Shown here: piece after piece, positions 9,096 to 18,814 of the stretch
Numbering within the stretch: the first letter of the stretch is position 1
Layout of the letters: each line of letters starts with the position of its first letter
NCBI RefSeq assembly: GCF_901875555.1
Contig: NZ_CABFMD010000001.1
Span: 1 to 64,000, forward strand
Direction of reading: 5' to 3'
Origin: Streptococcus parasanguinis
Lineage (GTDB): Bacteria; Bacillota; Bacilli; Lactobacillales; Streptococcaceae
DNA: 64,000 nucleotides
Translations under genes and position numbers: made by a program
The notes under the pieces: model-generated
Told to the model about the DNA's origin: nothing
Databases searched by the model: none
The model's input: the letters and a program-made list of their open reading frames with translations, nothing else

Positions 9096-9517
9096 CAATT
9101 GATATTCAAGCTATTCGCGAAGCTTTACCACATCGTTACCCTATGCTGTTGGTGGATCGTGTTTTGGAAACCAGTGACGATACGATCGTTGCCATAAAAA
9201 ATGTAACCATTAATGAACCATTTTTTAATGGTCATTTTCCCCAATACCCGGTTATGCCAGGTGTTCTCATCATGGAAGCACTTGCGCAAACTGCCGGTGT
9301 TCTTGAATTGTCAAAACCTGAAAATAAAGGCAAATTAGTCTTTTATGCAGGAATGGACAAGGTGAAATTTAAAAAACAAGTTGTTCCAGGAGATCAACTG
9401 GTGATGACAGCTACTTTTGTCAAACATCGTGGAACAATTGCTGTTGTTGAAGCGAAAGCAGAGGTGGACGGTAAGCTTGCAGCTTCAGGAACACTTACTT
9501 TTGCAATTGGAAATTAA
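9092..9517 (+). CDS. fabZ: FabZ, 3-hydroxyacyl-ACP dehydratase
   Basis: FabZ removes water from beta-hydroxyacyl-ACP to give the trans-2-enoyl substrate of FabK and, at C10, of FabM. The 141-residue hot-dog-fold protein has catalytic His48 in [12 protein letters not shown] and Glu62 in MEALAQ. It starts inside the accB stop (ATGA). accC begins 13 bases after its end. Confidence 0.97.
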   Translation: MTIDIQAIREALPHRYPMLLVDRVLETSDDTIVAIKNVTINEPFFNGHFPQYPVMPGVLIMEALAQTAGVLELSKPENKGKLVFYAGMDKVKFKKQVVPGDQLVMTATFVKHRGTIAVVEAKAEVDGKLAASGTLTFAIGN

Positions 9518-9530
9518 GAAAGGCCTATCT

Positions 9531-10895
9531 ATGTTTCGTAAGATCTTAATCGCCAATCGTGGTGAGATTGCAGTTCGCATTATTCGTGCAGCTCGTGAAC
9601 TTGGCATCGAGACGGTCGCGGTGTATTCTACTGCTGATAAAGAAGCCTTGCATACCTTACTAGCGGATGAAGCAGTCTGTATTGGACCTGCTAAATCAAC
9701 AGAATCTTATTTAAATATGAGTGCTGTCTTGTCTGCTGCTGTTTTAACAGGTGCAGAAGCCATCCATCCTGGTTTTGGATTTTTAAGTGAAAACTCAAAA
9801 TTTGCAACCATGTGTGAGGAAGTAGGCATTAAATTTATCGGTCCTTCTGCTAAAGTCATGGATATGATGGGGGATAAGATTAATGCTCGTAAACAGATGA
9901 TCAAGGCAGGAGTACCCGTTATTCCTGGATCAGATGGTGAAGTGTATACTACTGAAGAAGCTCTCGAGATTGCCGAACGCATCGGTTATCCTGTGATGTT
10001 GAAAGCATCTGCAGGAGGCGGTGGTAAGGGAATTCGGAAGGTTGAAAAACCAGAAGATTTGGTTGCTGCTTTTGAATCAGCTTCCTCAGAAGCCCAAGCT
10101 GCTTTTGGGAATGGTGCCATGTATATGGAGCGTGTGATCTATCCTGCGCGACATATTGAGGTTCAGATTTTAGCTGACCAGCATGGGCACGTGGTGCATT
10201 TGGGTGAACGGGATTGCTCCCTTCAACGGAATAACCAAAAAGTTCTAGAGGAATCCCCTTCGATTGCCATCGGGAAAACGCTTCGCAATCGCATTGGTTC
10301 TGCTGCTGTTCGGGCAGCTGAATCAGTTGGATATGAGAATGCTGGAACGATTGAATTCTTGTATGATGAAGGCAAGGGTGAGTTTTACTTTATGGAAATG
10401 AATACCCGTGTACAAGTGGAGCATCCTGTAACCGAATTTGTATCTGGTGTCGATATTGTCAAAGAACAAATTAAAATTGCAGCAGGGCAAGAGTTGGGAT
10501 TCACGCAAGAGGATATTGTCTTTAAAGGACATGCGATTGAATGCCGGATCAATGCGGAAAATCCTTCCTTTAACTTTGCACCAAGCCCAGGTAAGATCAC
10601 GAATCTCTATCTTCCAAGTGGTGGGGTTGGATTGCGTGTGGATTCTGCGGTGTATCCTGGTTATACGATTCCACCATACTATGATAGTATGATTGCTAAG
10701 ATCATTGTCCATGGTGAAAATCGCTTTGATGCACTGATGAAAATGCAGAGAGCTCTTTATGAGTTGGAAATCGATGGTGTCACAACCAATAGCAGTTTCC
10801 AGTTGGATTTGATTTCAGATTCACATGTGATCGCTGGTGATTATGATACTGCATTTTTAATGGAACAATTCCTTCCAAATTATAATAAGGAATGA
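9531..10895 (+). CDS. accC: AccC, biotin carboxylase subunit of acetyl-CoA carboxylase
   Basis: AccC uses ATP and bicarbonate to carboxylate the biotin on AccB. I start the protein at ATG 9531 (MFRKILIANRGEIA), after AAAGG; longer in-frame starts lie inside fabZ. At 454 residues it has the family length. It shows the N-terminal NRGEIAVRI, the ATP-grasp glycine loop GGGGKG around residue 163, and the MEMNTRVQVEHPVTE catalytic segment near residue 287. A hairpin-bearing gap of 103 bases separates it from accD. Confidence 0.97.
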   Translation: MFRKILIANRGEIAVRIIRAARELGIETVAVYSTADKEALHTLLADEAVCIGPAKSTESYLNMSAVLSAAVLTGAEAIHPGFGFLSENSKFATMCEEVGIKFIGPSAKVMDMMGDKINARKQMIKAGVPVIPGSDGEVYTTEEALEIAERIGYPVMLKASAGGGGKGIRKVEKPEDLVAAFESASSEAQAAFGNGAMYMERVIYPARHIEVQILADQHGHVVHLGERDCSLQRNNQKVLEESPSIAIGKTLRNRIGSAAVRAAESVGYENAGTIEFLYDEGKGEFYFMEMNTRVQVEHPVTEFVSGVDIVKEQIKIAAGQELGFTQEDIVFKGHAIECRINAENPSFNFAPSPGKITNLYLPSGGVGLRVDSAVYPGYTIPPYYDSMIAKIIVHGENRFDALMKMQRALYELEIDGVTTNSSFQLDLISDSHVIAGDYDTAFLMEQFLPNYNKE

Positions 10896-10923
10896 TGAAA
10901 AAGCCTGGACTTGTGAGGGAAGT

Positions 10924-10995
10924 ATGAACATCATCTTCACAGTTTCAGGTTTTTATAGTAATGCTTCAGATACTGTAGCATATTATAAGGAGTAA
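10924..10995 (+). CDS. Possible 23-residue leader peptide before accD
   Basis: A short reading frame (MNIIFTVSGFYSNASD...) starts after GTGAGGGAAG and stops four bases before the accD ATG, so its last codons contain the accD ribosome-binding site AAGGAG. An imperfect hairpin (about 10899-10957) covers its start. No known family; it may be chance. Its position would let translation of the peptide open the accD start region, which is inference only. Confidence 0.2.
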   Translation: MNIIFTVSGFYSNASDTVAYYKE

Positions 10996-10998
10996 GTA

Positions 10999-11865
10999 AT
11001 GGCATTATTTTCTAAAAAAGATAAATATATTCGGATCAATCCGAATAGGTCAGCCTGGAAGGAACCTCAGCCAAAACCTGAAGTACCTGATGAACTATTT
11101 TCACAATGCCCAGGTTGTAAACATACCATTTACCAAAAAGATTTAGGTAGTGAACGGGTATGCCCGAATTGTGGCTATACCTTCCGTATTTCTGCTAAAG
11201 AACGCTTGGCGCTGACAGTGGATCCAGCTAGCTTTGAAGAAATGTTTACTGGAATCGAAACAACTGACCCTTTGAATTTTCCTAATTATAAGAAGAAACT
11301 GGCAACAGTTCGAGAAATGACCGGGCTGGATGAAGCTGTATTGACAGGGACTGCCTTGATTAAGGGGCAAAAGGTTGCTCTTGGGATCATGGATTCTAAC
11401 TTTATCATGGCTTCAATGGGTTCTGTAGTAGGTGAAAAAATTACTCGTTTATTTGAATTTGCGACAAAAGAAAAATTGCCAGTCGTTCTCTTTACAGCTT
11501 CCGGTGGTGCTCGAATGCAAGAAGGTATCGTGAGTTTGATGCAAATGGCAAAAATTTCTGCAGCTGTTCAACGTCATTCTAAAGAAAAATTATTCTATTT
11601 GACGGTATTGACAGATCCAACAACCGGTGGGGTGACGGCTTCATTTGCTATGGAAGGTGATATTATCATGGCAGAGAGTCAAGCCTTGGTTGGGTTTGCC
11701 GGTCGGCGCGTGATTGAATCAACTGTGCGTGAAAAATTGCCAGATGATTTCCAAAAAGCAGAATTTCTACAAGAACATGGATTTGTTGATTTGATCGTGG
11801 AGAGAAGCCAAATCCGAGCAACAGTTGGACAATTATTGGCCCTTCATGGAGGTAAACATGAGTAA
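10999..11865 (+). CDS. accD: AccD, carboxyltransferase beta subunit
   Basis: AccD with AccA transfers the carboxyl group from biotin to acetyl-CoA, giving malonyl-CoA. The 288-residue protein has the N-terminal zinc ribbon with Cys37, Cys40, Cys55 and Cys58 (CPGC and CPNC), then the crotonase-like carboxyltransferase domain with SGGARMQEG. The ATG follows AAGGAG. Its end overlaps accA by eight bases. Confidence 0.97.
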   Translation: MALFSKKDKYIRINPNRSAWKEPQPKPEVPDELFSQCPGCKHTIYQKDLGSERVCPNCGYTFRISAKERLALTVDPASFEEMFTGIETTDPLNFPNYKKKLATVREMTGLDEAVLTGTALIKGQKVALGIMDSNFIMASMGSVVGEKITRLFEFATKEKLPVVLFTASGGARMQEGIVSLMQMAKISAAVQRHSKEKLFYLTVLTDPTTGGVTASFAMEGDIIMAESQALVGFAGRRVIESTVREKLPDDFQKAEFLQEHGFVDLIVERSQIRATVGQLLALHGGKHE

Positions 11866-12628
11866 AATAACACAGATTATTAAAGAGGCACGTGACCAAG
11901 GAAGATTGACTGCGCTTGATTTTGCTCAAGGAATTTTTGATGATTTTATTGAATTACATGGAGATCGAAACTTCCGTGATGATGGTGCGGTGATTGGTGG
12001 AATTGGACGCTTAGGAGATCAAACGATTACAGTCGTTGGAATCCAAAAAGGGAAAAATCTTCAGGATAATCTAAAACGTAATTTTGGACAACCCCATCCA
12101 GAAGGCTATCGAAAAGCTTTGCGCCTCATGAAGCAGGCCGAGAAATTTGGCCGTCCAGTTGTGACCTTTATCAATACAGCGGGTGCTTATCCTGGTGTTG
12201 GTGCCGAGGAACGAGGACAAGGGGAAGCCATTGCCCGCAACCTCATGGAAATGAGTGATTTAAAAGTTCCAATTATCGCGATTATCATCGGAGAAGGTGG
12301 TTCTGGTGGTGCCTTGGCTCTTGGTGTAGCAGATAAGGTCTGGATGCTAGAAAACTCCATCTATGCGGTCTTGAGTCCAGAAGGTTTCGCCTCTATTCTT
12401 TGGAAAGATGGCAGCCGTGCCATGGAAGCAGCAGAGTTGATGAAGATTACTTCTCACGAGTTGTTAAATATGGGCATTGTCGATAAGGTGATTCCAGAGC
12501 ATGGATTTTCAAATGGTGAACTACTGGCTCAAGTTAAGAAGGAATTACAGGAAGAGTTAAAGTTTTTACAAACCTTATCTCTGGATGATCTTTTAGAGCA
12601 ACGCTACCAACGTTTTCGTAAATATTAA
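11858..12628 (+). CDS. accA: AccA, carboxyltransferase alpha subunit
   Basis: AccA is the partner of AccD in the carboxyltransferase that makes malonyl-CoA. I start it at ATG 11858 ([18 protein letters not shown]), four bases after GGAGGT... (GGAGG ends at 11852); a longer frame from 11825 is inside accD without a ribosome site. The 256-residue protein shows HGDRNFRDD, the [13 protein letters not shown] active-site segment and [11 protein letters not shown]. It is the last gene of the fab operon and is followed by a strong terminator shared with serS. Confidence 0.97.
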   Translation: MSKITQIIKEARDQGRLTALDFAQGIFDDFIELHGDRNFRDDGAVIGGIGRLGDQTITVVGIQKGKNLQDNLKRNFGQPHPEGYRKALRLMKQAEKFGRPVVTFINTAGAYPGVGAEERGQGEAIARNLMEMSDLKVPIIAIIIGEGGSGGALALGVADKVWMLENSIYAVLSPEGFASILWKDGSRAMEAAELMKITSHELLNMGIVDKVIPEHGFSNGELLAQVKKELQEELKFLQTLSLDDLLEQRYQRFRKY

Positions 12629-12665
12629 AAAACTGAGCTTGCAATTTGCAAGACTCAGTTTTTTT
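12627..12665. terminator. Bidirectional terminator between accA and serS
   Basis: The imperfect long stem AAAACTGAGCTTGCAA/TTGCAAGACTCAGTTTT has T runs on both strands. It separates the converging fab operon and serS. Confidence 0.85.
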
Positions 12666-12669
12666 AACT

Positions 12670-13947
12670 TTATTTTGGTGCGATGACTTCAGCGCCACCC
12701 ATGTATGGGCGAAGGACTTCTGGAATGGTCACAGAACCGTCTTCGTTTTGATAGTTTTCAAGAATAGCAGCAACGGTACGTCCGACAGCCAATCCAGAAC
12801 CGTTTAAAGTGTGAAGGAGTTTTACCTTACCATCTGCTTCATCACGGTAGCGGATTTGTGCACGGCGAGCTTGGAAATCTTCGGTATTGGAACAACTTGA
12901 GATTTCACGGTAGGTGTTTTGTGCTGGAATCCATACTTCCAAGTCATAAGTCTTGGCAGCTGAGAATCCCATGTCTCCAGTGGAGAGAGCTACCACGCGG
13001 TATGGAAGGTTTAGTTTTTGAAGGATATTTTCAGCATTGCCAACCATTTTTTCCAATTCATCATATGATTCTTCTGGTTTGGCAAACTTCACCATTTCAA
13101 CCTTATGGAATTGGTGCAAACGGATCAAGCCACGAGTATCACGACCGGCTGAACCAGCTTCTGAACGGAATGATGGACTCATAGCGGTGAAGTAGATTGG
13201 AAGGTCTTTTCCATCAAGAATTTCATCACGGTAGTAGTTTGTCAAAGGAACTTCAGCAGTTGGAATGAGAACATAATTGGTATCGCTAAGTTCAAAAGTA
13301 TCTTCCTTGAATTTTGGGTATTGACCAGTACCAAACATAGAATCATGGTTGACCATGTATGGAGGGATGACTTCAGTGTAGCCTTCCTTACTATGTTCAT
13401 CCAACATAAAGTTGTAAATAGCACGTTCTAAGCGAGCTCCAAGTCCTTTGTAGAAGAGGAAGCGAGCTCCGGTAACTTTCGCACCACGTTCCCAGTCTAG
13501 GATTCCCAGGTCTTCTCCTAAGTCCCAGTGAGCTTTTACGTCAAAGTCAAAATCACGAGGGTTTCCCCAACGGCGAACTTCGACATTGTCATTTTCATCA
13601 GCTCCAACGGGCACGCTATCAGCAGGAATATTTGGAAGGGTAGTGGTAAATTCTGTTAACTTAGCATCGATTTCGGCCAATTCTGCATCTAATGATTTGA
13701 TGTCAGCAGAGAGAGCTTGCATGGCAGTGATTTTATCATCCGCATTTTCTTTATTGCGTTTAGCTTGGGCAATTTCGGCAGAAACGGTGTTGCGTTCAGA
13801 TTTAAGTGTTTCAACCTTAACCAAGATGTCTCGACGTTTGGCATCGATTTCTTTCATCTCATTCAAAGTAGCAGCGGCTACTCCACGTGTAGCCAGTTTT
13901 TTAGCAACAGCATCAAAATCTGTGCGGATTCGTTTGATATCTAACAT
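12670..13947 (-). CDS. serS: Seryl-tRNA synthetase
   Basis: SerRS charges tRNA-Ser (and tRNA-Sec in species that have it). I start it at the ATG at 13947 ([11 protein letters not shown]), with AAAGGAG six bases before. This gives the normal 425 residues; a longer frame to 14022 would run through the T-box terminator. The N-terminal coiled-coil arm (about residues 25-105) holds many Lys/Glu. Class II motif 2 reads [15 protein letters not shown] and motif 3 [13 protein letters not shown]. It is transcribed alone and preceded by a T-box leader. Confidence 0.97.
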   Translation of the reverse strand: MLDIKRIRTDFDAVAKKLATRGVAAATLNEMKEIDAKRRDILVKVETLKSERNTVSAEIAQAKRNKENADDKITAMQALSADIKSLDAELAEIDAKLTEFTTTLPNIPADSVPVGADENDNVEVRRWGNPRDFDFDVKAHWDLGEDLGILDWERGAKVTGARFLFYKGLGARLERAIYNFMLDEHSKEGYTEVIPPYMVNHDSMFGTGQYPKFKEDTFELSDTNYVLIPTAEVPLTNYYRDEILDGKDLPIYFTAMSPSFRSEAGSAGRDTRGLIRLHQFHKVEMVKFAKPEESYDELEKMVGNAENILQKLNLPYRVVALSTGDMGFSAAKTYDLEVWIPAQNTYREISSCSNTEDFQARRAQIRYRDEADGKVKLLHTLNGSGLAVGRTVAAILENYQNEDGSVTIPEVLRPYMGGAEVIAPK

Positions 13948-13959
13948 AAGAACTCCTTT

Positions 13960-14141
13960 ATGATAAAAAGCACACCTGTTAAAGTGTTGGAGTGGCAGCG
14001 CCACGGTTCCATCCAACTTCACAGATGTGCACTTGATTATGTATGTAATTAAAGATAACGGTAGAATTTCACCTATCCCTCCTATCTGCTCGCAACAACC
14101 GCAGACTTTCTGAAAGAAGGGGATAACCTACTTATCCGTTG
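13960..14141 (-). promoter_or_regulatory. T-box leader of serS (serine)
   Basis: On the minus strand the leader starts AACGG, which pairs with CCGTT to close a stem I. A TCT serine specifier candidate lies at 14065-14063, at the expected place near the 3' side. The T-box sequence GGATGGAACCGTGG is at 14014-14001. A terminator follows: GCACATCTGTGAAGTTGGA pairs with TCCAACACTTTAACAGGTGTGC, then TTTTT. Uncharged tRNA-Ser should favour the antiterminator. Confidence 0.85.
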
Positions 14142-14147
14142 TTATGA

Positions 14148-14176
14148 TTATACTAAAGTTTCTATTTTTTTGCAAA
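14148..14176 (-). promoter_or_regulatory. serS promoter
   Basis: Minus strand: -35 TTTGCA (14176-14171), 17-bp spacer and -10 TATAAT (14153-14148). The start would lie at the first base of the T-box leader. The -35 overlaps the 3' end of the manO gene. Confidence 0.7.
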
Positions 14177-14533
14177 TAGATTTTTAATTTTTTGACCGAT
14201 GGTTTGGAGGAGGGTAGGAAGTTTGACCACTTTATCATTCCCTAGCTTTTCTCTAGCAATTTTTAAAATTTTACCTGAATCTTTTGAAGCAAAGAGAAAC
14301 TTTGATTCTTTGGTGAAAATTTCAAAATGACGGCTAATTTTATGTCCGCGAACATTGGCACCGATCTGCTCAATTTCCGCCCAAGGAATTTGAATATAGT
14401 TTTCAACATTTGTATCTGCATAAAATTCAAAAGCAGCATTTCCAAGTAACATTTTTCCAACCTTGCCACCTACTCCAAGGTAAGAAACCCCTGTAGTATG
14501 GAATTCAACGGTTTTATTCAATGATTGAGCCAT
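14162..14533 (-). CDS. manO: ManO, DUF956 protein of the mannose PTS locus
   Basis: This 123-residue DUF956 protein is found next to manLMN in many Firmicutes; in lactobacilli and lactococci ManO is linked to control of the mannose PTS, but its mechanism is unclear. The sequence is soluble-looking with a PH-like pattern of strands (YIQIPWAEIEQIGANV) and a basic C-terminus. AGGAGG lies five bases before the ATG. It is separated from manN by a terminator and has its own extended -10 element (TGATATAAT, 14570-14562), so it can be expressed separately. Confidence 0.85.
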   Translation of the reverse strand: MAQSLNKTVEFHTTGVSYLGVGGKVGKMLLGNAAFEFYADTNVENYIQIPWAEIEQIGANVRGHKISRHFEIFTKESKFLFASKDSGKILKIAREKLGNDKVVKLPTLLQTIGQKIKNLFAKK

Positions 14534-14561
14534 GAGATCCTCCTGTATTGCTATTCATTCC

Positions 14562-14570
14562 ATTATATCA
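14562..14570 (-). promoter_or_regulatory. Extended -10 promoter of manO
   Basis: Minus strand TGATATAAT directly behind the manN terminator, about 30 bases before the manO start codon. No clear -35 is seen. Confidence 0.5.
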
Positions 14571-14574
14571 TAAT

Positions 14575-14600
14575 AAAAAGAAGGCCGAAACCTTCTTTTT
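14575..14600. terminator. Terminator between manN and manO
   Basis: Ten-pair stem AAAAAGAAGG/CCTTCTTTTT with loop CCGAAA. On the minus strand it is followed by T residues, so it would end most manLMN transcripts before manO. Confidence 0.75.
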
Positions 14601-14613
14601 TGTTGATCTTTGC

Positions 14614-15525
14614 TTACATCAAGCCAGAAATGTGTGCCAAGACACCGATGACAAAGAGGGCGATGATGATAGTGATTGGAGATACTTTCTTCTTAAGCAA
14701 CCACATACAAGCGAAAGTAAGAAGCAATCCCATCAAACCAGGAATCAATGAATCCAAGTTTTGTTGGAAAGTTGTAACTTTTTCAGGAGTTTGAGAAAGT
14801 CCTTGACCAACTTGAGCGAAGGCTTCTTGAATTCCTTTAAATCCATCAGGAAGTTTATCCCAGTGGATATAAGCCTTATCGTCTAATTTTACAGAAGAAA
14901 CATTAAAGACAAACTTAATTGATACCCAACGTTCTACCAAGACAGCGAGGATGAACATCCCAAGGATAGAAGCCCCTTTAGTGATGTCTTGCAAGATCCC
15001 ACCAGACATATCTTTGGTAATTTCAGAACCTGCTTTGTAACCAAGTTCTTGCGTGTACCACAAGAAGGCCATACGAATCGCATTCCATGCCAAGAAGAAG
15101 ATAATTGGACCAAGGATACTGCCTGACAAAGCAAGGGAAGCTCCAAGTGCTCCAAGGATCGGACGAACTGTGAACCAGAAGACAGGATCTCCAATACCTG
15201 CCAAAGGTCCCATCATACCGATTTTCACCCCTTGGATAGCAGCATCGTCAATCGCAGCGCCGTTTGCTTTTTCTTCTTCCAAAGCAAGGGTTACTCCAAG
15301 GATTGGTGCAGCAACATATGGGTGAGTGTTGAAGAATTCCAAGTGACGCTCAAGTGCAGCTGCTTGGTCTTCTTTCTTTGTGTAGAGTTTTTTGATAGCT
15401 GGGATTAATGAGTAGGCCCAACCCAAGTTTTGCATCCGTTCGTAGTTCCAAGAACCTTGCAAGAAGGTTGAACGCCACCAAACTTTTTGACGATCTGATT
15501 TAGATAATTGTAATTTTTCAGTCAT
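14614..15525 (-). CDS. manN: Mannose PTS EIID membrane component
   Basis: EIID forms the membrane channel with EIIC for uptake of mannose, glucose and amino sugars, passing sugar to EIIB for phosphorylation. At 303 residues it has the family length. The N-terminus with WRSTFLQGSWNYERMQNLGW is the EIID signature, and GVKIGMMGPLAGIGDPVFWFTVRPI is the conserved core (about 102-126). Hydrophobic segments lie in the C-terminal half. It follows manM after 18 bases and ends the main operon. Confidence 0.96.
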   Translation of the reverse strand: MTEKLQLSKSDRQKVWWRSTFLQGSWNYERMQNLGWAYSLIPAIKKLYTKKEDQAAALERHLEFFNTHPYVAAPILGVTLALEEEKANGAAIDDAAIQGVKIGMMGPLAGIGDPVFWFTVRPILGALGASLALSGSILGPIIFFLAWNAIRMAFLWYTQELGYKAGSEITKDMSGGILQDITKGASILGMFILAVLVERWVSIKFVFNVSSVKLDDKAYIHWDKLPDGFKGIQEAFAQVGQGLSQTPEKVTTFQQNLDSLIPGLMGLLLTFACMWLLKKKVSPITIIIALFVIGVLAHISGLM

Positions 15526-15543
15526 GATAGTGTCACACCTTTC

Positions 15544-16347
15544 TTAATAGTCTTCGAGAATATCGCCGATTGGGTCATTAGAAGTAGCGACACCGCCACC
15601 TCCATTGCCACCTTTCTTAGAAAGTGAAAGGTAAATCAAGGCAAGGGCAACACCAATCGCACCAAGAGCGATCAAGGTTAATTGGCTAACGGCTGCAAGA
15701 GCAAAACCAATAGCGAAGAATGGCCATACTTCACGAGTAGCCATCATGTTGATAACCATGGCGTAACCAACAGCTACGACCATACCCCCACCGATTTGCA
15801 TACCATCAGAGAGCCATTTTGGCATTGCTTCAAGAGCAGTTTTGACAGTTTCAGCAGGAATCATCAACAAGAGGGCTGCAGGAATCGCGATACGAAGACC
15901 TTGAAGAAGAAGGGCTACAAAGTGAGCGCGTTCTACACCTTTGATATCGCCTTTTCTAGCAGCAGCGTCGGCAGTGTGAACCAAACCAACAGAAAGGGTC
16001 CGGACGATCATTGTCAAGAAAAGACCAGCAACTGCAAGTGGAATAGCGACACCTTGAGCGACAGCGATTCCTTTTGCACTGAAGTCTCCCCCAAGTACCA
16101 TGATGATGGCAGCAGCGACAGATGCAAGAGCAGCATCGGGTGCAACTGCGGCACCAATGTTTGCCCAGCCAAGTGCAATAAATTGAAGTGAACCACCAAG
16201 CATAACGCCAGCAGTCAAGTTACCTGTTACCAAACCAATTAAGGTACAAGCAACAAGTGGTTGGTGGAATTGAAATTGGTCAAGGATACCTTCAAGACCT
16301 GCTAAGAAGGCAACAACGACCACTAATACCATAGAAATAATAGACAT
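15544..16347 (-). CDS. manM: Mannose PTS EIIC membrane component
   Basis: EIIC is the second membrane subunit of the mannose-family permease. The 267-residue protein is strongly hydrophobic with about seven to nine membrane segments, and contains the family stretch LGGSLQFIALGWANIGAAVAPDA (interrupted here for length; residues about 51-73). The Gly-rich C-terminal tail (KKGGNGGGG) is cytoplasmic. Class IIa bacteriocins and some phages use such EIIC/EIID pairs as receptors in other genera; nothing here tests that. Confidence 0.95.
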   Translation of the reverse strand: MSIISMVLVVVVAFLAGLEGILDQFQFHQPLVACTLIGLVTGNLTAGVMLGGSLQFIALGWANIGAAVAPDAALASVAAAIIMVLGGDFSAKGIAVAQGVAIPLAVAGLFLTMIVRTLSVGLVHTADAAARKGDIKGVERAHFVALLLQGLRIAIPAALLLMIPAETVKTALEAMPKWLSDGMQIGGGMVVAVGYAMVINMMATREVWPFFAIGFALAAVSQLTLIALGAIGVALALIYLSLSKKGGNGGGGVATSNDPIGDILEDY

Positions 16348-16374
16348 GTTTAAAATCCTTTCGTAAGTAATCGA

Positions 16375-17364
16375 TTATTGAACGTTAGCTTTGTTAATTA
16401 AGTCAAACAAATCTTTCTTAGAGTCATTTGGCACTTTACGGACGTCAAATTCTACTCCAAGATCACGCATTTTTTCAAATGTAGCCACGTCATCTTTATC
16501 CATTGATAACACATTATTGACCATGGTTTTACCAGTTGAGTGGGCCATTGATCCAACGTTCAAGGTTTTAATCGGAACACCACCCTCGATGGCGCGAAGG
16601 GCATCTTGTGGTGTTTCAAACAAGATCAAAGCATGTGTGTTCCCAAAACGAGGGTCTTTTGCAACATCGATCAATTTTTGAATTGGGACTACATTGGCCT
16701 TGACGTTACCTGGTGCAGCTTGTTTGATCAATTCTTTACGCAATTCATCTTTGGCAACAGAATCTGAAGCAACAATGATCCGATCGGCTTTTGAATCGGG
16801 TGTCCAAGCAGTTGCGACTTGTCCATGAAGAAGACGTGTATCTAAGCGGGCAAGATTGATCTTGAGTTTTCCATCTCCGATAACCGTTCCTTCTGGAATC
16901 GCAGCTTGGGCTACAGGAGCAGCAGCGGCTGTACTAGCTTCTTCGACAGGATTCAATTCTTCTGGAAGGGCTTTGACACCGTCTTTAGCTTCCTTGATGA
17001 TGTTTGCAGCGACTTTATCAACGCCAGCATTTGCATCCATCAAACGCTCTGTGTAAGCTTGAATCAACATTGGAAGGTTCAATCCAGTAATGATCGCAAA
17101 TTTACGATCTGGATTTTCTCCCATGACACGACTCGCTTGGTTAAATGGAGAACCACTCCAAAGGTCAGCCAAAACCAAGACTTCATCATCTGCATCAAAT
17201 GCAGCAATAGCAGCATTAAATTTAGCATAGAGATCATCTGGGCCTTCATTTGGCATGAACGTAACCACTTGAACTTTCTCTTGATCTCCAAAGATCATTG
17301 AGCCAGACTGGTGGATTCCAGCTGCAAATTCACCGTGGCTAGCAATAATGATACCAATACTCAT
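16375..17364 (-). CDS. manL: Mannose PTS EIIAB phosphotransfer protein
   Basis: ManL accepts phosphate from HPr on EIIA and passes it to EIIB and on to the incoming sugar. I start it at the ATG at 17364 ([14 protein letters not shown]); the ATG at 17373 is only one base after AGGAGG. The 329-residue protein has EIIA His10 (ASHGEF), an Ala/Pro-rich linker around residues 138-162, and EIIB His180 ([11 protein letters not shown]). It is the first gene of manLMN. Its promoter overlaps a cre site, so CcpA is the likely regulator. ManL also takes part in sugar-dependent gene control in oral streptococci. Confidence 0.96.
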   Translation of the reverse strand: MSIGIIIASHGEFAAGIHQSGSMIFGDQEKVQVVTFMPNEGPDDLYAKFNAAIAAFDADDEVLVLADLWSGSPFNQASRVMGENPDRKFAIITGLNLPMLIQAYTERLMDANAGVDKVAANIIKEAKDGVKALPEELNPVEEASTAAAAPVAQAAIPEGTVIGDGKLKINLARLDTRLLHGQVATAWTPDSKADRIIVASDSVAKDELRKELIKQAAPGNVKANVVPIQKLIDVAKDPRFGNTHALILFETPQDALRAIEGGVPIKTLNVGSMAHSTGKTMVNNVLSMDKDDVATFEKMRDLGVEFDVRKVPNDSKKDLFDLINKANVQ

Positions 17365-17427
17365 TATTGACATTCCTCCTTATAAAATTTGTTTGACTTT
17401 CAGTTTAAGAAAACTTTAAGCTTCTTT

Positions 17428-17456
17428 ATTATAAACCGTTTTCACATTTAAGTCAA
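17428..17456 (-). promoter_or_regulatory. manL promoter with internal cre site
   Basis: Minus strand: -35 TTGACT (17456-17451), 17-bp spacer and -10 TATAAT (17433-17428). The spacer holds TGAAAACGGTTTAT (17444-17431), 12 of 14 positions of cre consensus TGWAANCGNTNWCA. CcpA bound there would block RNA polymerase. The promoter is strong by sequence; CcpA control is inferred. Confidence 0.75.
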
Positions 17457-17684
17457 TTTTTCTATTAAAATCTAGAGGTAAAAGAGCATCTTTGTTATAT
17501 TAATTTATCTCTTTAGCACTCTTATTCATACTTGCTTTATCACTAAGCGATCCCATAAAAAACAGCGTCATAGCTTCTTTAACATGTAAGTAAAGCTTGG
17601 GTGCAAAATTATAGAAAATCATTCATGAATGAAAAAGTAAAATAAAAGTATAACAACCTAGTAGATGGATCTATTGAGAGCCCT
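17457..17684. other. Intergenic stretch between manL promoter and adhP terminator
   Basis: About 230 AT-rich bases without a convincing coding frame. The only structure I see is a perfect 14-bp palindrome TCATTCATGAATGA at 17619-17632. No start/ribosome-site pair leads to more than a few codons. Confidence 0.5.
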
Positions 17685-17714
17685 CAAAAAAGACTAGCCC
17701 AGTTGGGCTAGTCC
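17685..17714 (-). terminator. Terminator of adhP
   Basis: Perfect nine-pair stem GACTAGCCC/GGGCTAGTC with loop AGTT; on the minus strand it is followed by TTTTTT. It lies 16 bases after the adhP stop. Confidence 0.85.
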
Positions 17715-17729
17715 TGTAGGTTTAGTTAT

Positions 17730-18752
17730 TTAGTTTGTAAAGTCAAGTACCATACGTCCTTGGATTTGTCCTTTTTCCATTTCATCAAAAATGTCTACTG
17801 CATCTTCTACAGGACGTTTTTGAACGACTGGAACAACCAAACCTTCTGCACCGAATTGGAAGGCTTCTTCCAAGTCTTTACGGGTACCTACGAGTGAACC
17901 AATAACTTGGATACCGTCAAGGACAGTCTTCACGATGCTGAGGTCCATCATTTCTGAAGGAAGACCAACTGCGACAACGCGGCCACCTGCACGAACAGAA
18001 TCTACTGCTTGGTTGAAAGCTACTTTAGAAACAGCTGTTACGACAGCAGAGTGAGCTCCACCATTTGTTTTTTCTTTGATCAATCCTGGAACATCTGCAA
18101 CTTCTTTACCGTTTATTACGATGTCAGCTCCAACTTCTTTAGCCAATTCGAGTTTATCGTTATTGATATCCACTGCGATAACGTGTGCATTGAATACTTT
18201 TTTAGCGTATTGAACAGCTAGGTTTCCGAGGCCTCCAGCACCATAGAGGACAACCCATTGTCCAGGTTCAACTTTTGCTTCTTTGATAGCTTTATAAGTA
18301 GTAACCCCTGCACAAGTGATAGATGAAGCTTGGGCTGGGTCTAATCCTTCAGGTACTTTCACTGCGTAATCTGCAGTAACGATACATTGTTCAGCCATTC
18401 CTCCATCAACAGAGTAACCTGCATTTTTTACAGTACGGCAAAGGGTTTCGCGACCTGTTGTACAGTATTCACAAGTCCCACAACCTTCGAAGAACCAAGC
18501 AACGCTGACACGGTCACCAACTTTTAAGCTTTTTACACCAGGAGCCACTTCTTTGACGATACCAATTCCTTCATGTCCAAGGACGCGACCTGGAACTTTT
18601 CCGAAATCACCATGTGCGACGTGCAAGTCAGTGTGGCAGACACCACAGTACTCGATTTGAACAAGAGCTTCCCCTGTTTCAAGTGGACGGACTTCTTTAT
18701 TAGCAACGATTTCTACACCAGTACCTTCTGGATTTACAACAACAGCTTTCAT
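17730..18752 (-). CDS. adhP: Zinc-dependent alcohol dehydrogenase (AdhP type)
   Basis: The enzyme interconverts ethanol and acetaldehyde with NAD(H), a redox outlet in fermentation. The 340-residue medium-chain dehydrogenase has catalytic zinc ligands Cys39, His60 and Cys147 ([18 protein letters not shown]), the structural zinc cluster Cys91, 94, 97 and 105, and the NAD-binding GAGGLG at 171-176. The ATG follows AAGGAGG. It is monocistronic, with a Rex-like operator upstream and a terminator downstream. Symbol by family resemblance; other short-chain alcohols may be substrates. Confidence 0.9.
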   Translation of the reverse strand: MKAVVVNPEGTGVEIVANKEVRPLETGEALVQIEYCGVCHTDLHVAHGDFGKVPGRVLGHEGIGIVKEVAPGVKSLKVGDRVSVAWFFEGCGTCEYCTTGRETLCRTVKNAGYSVDGGMAEQCIVTADYAVKVPEGLDPAQASSITCAGVTTYKAIKEAKVEPGQWVVLYGAGGLGNLAVQYAKKVFNAHVIAVDINNDKLELAKEVGADIVINGKEVADVPGLIKEKTNGGAHSAVVTAVSKVAFNQAVDSVRAGGRVVAVGLPSEMMDLSIVKTVLDGIQVIGSLVGTRKDLEEAFQFGAEGLVVPVVQKRPVEDAVDIFDEMEKGQIQGRMVLDFTN

Positions 18753-18814
18753 TTTGTTCCTCCTTAAGTGAACAAGAGGCGTATTAGATTTTTGAAAACG
18801 CTTCTTTAATAACT

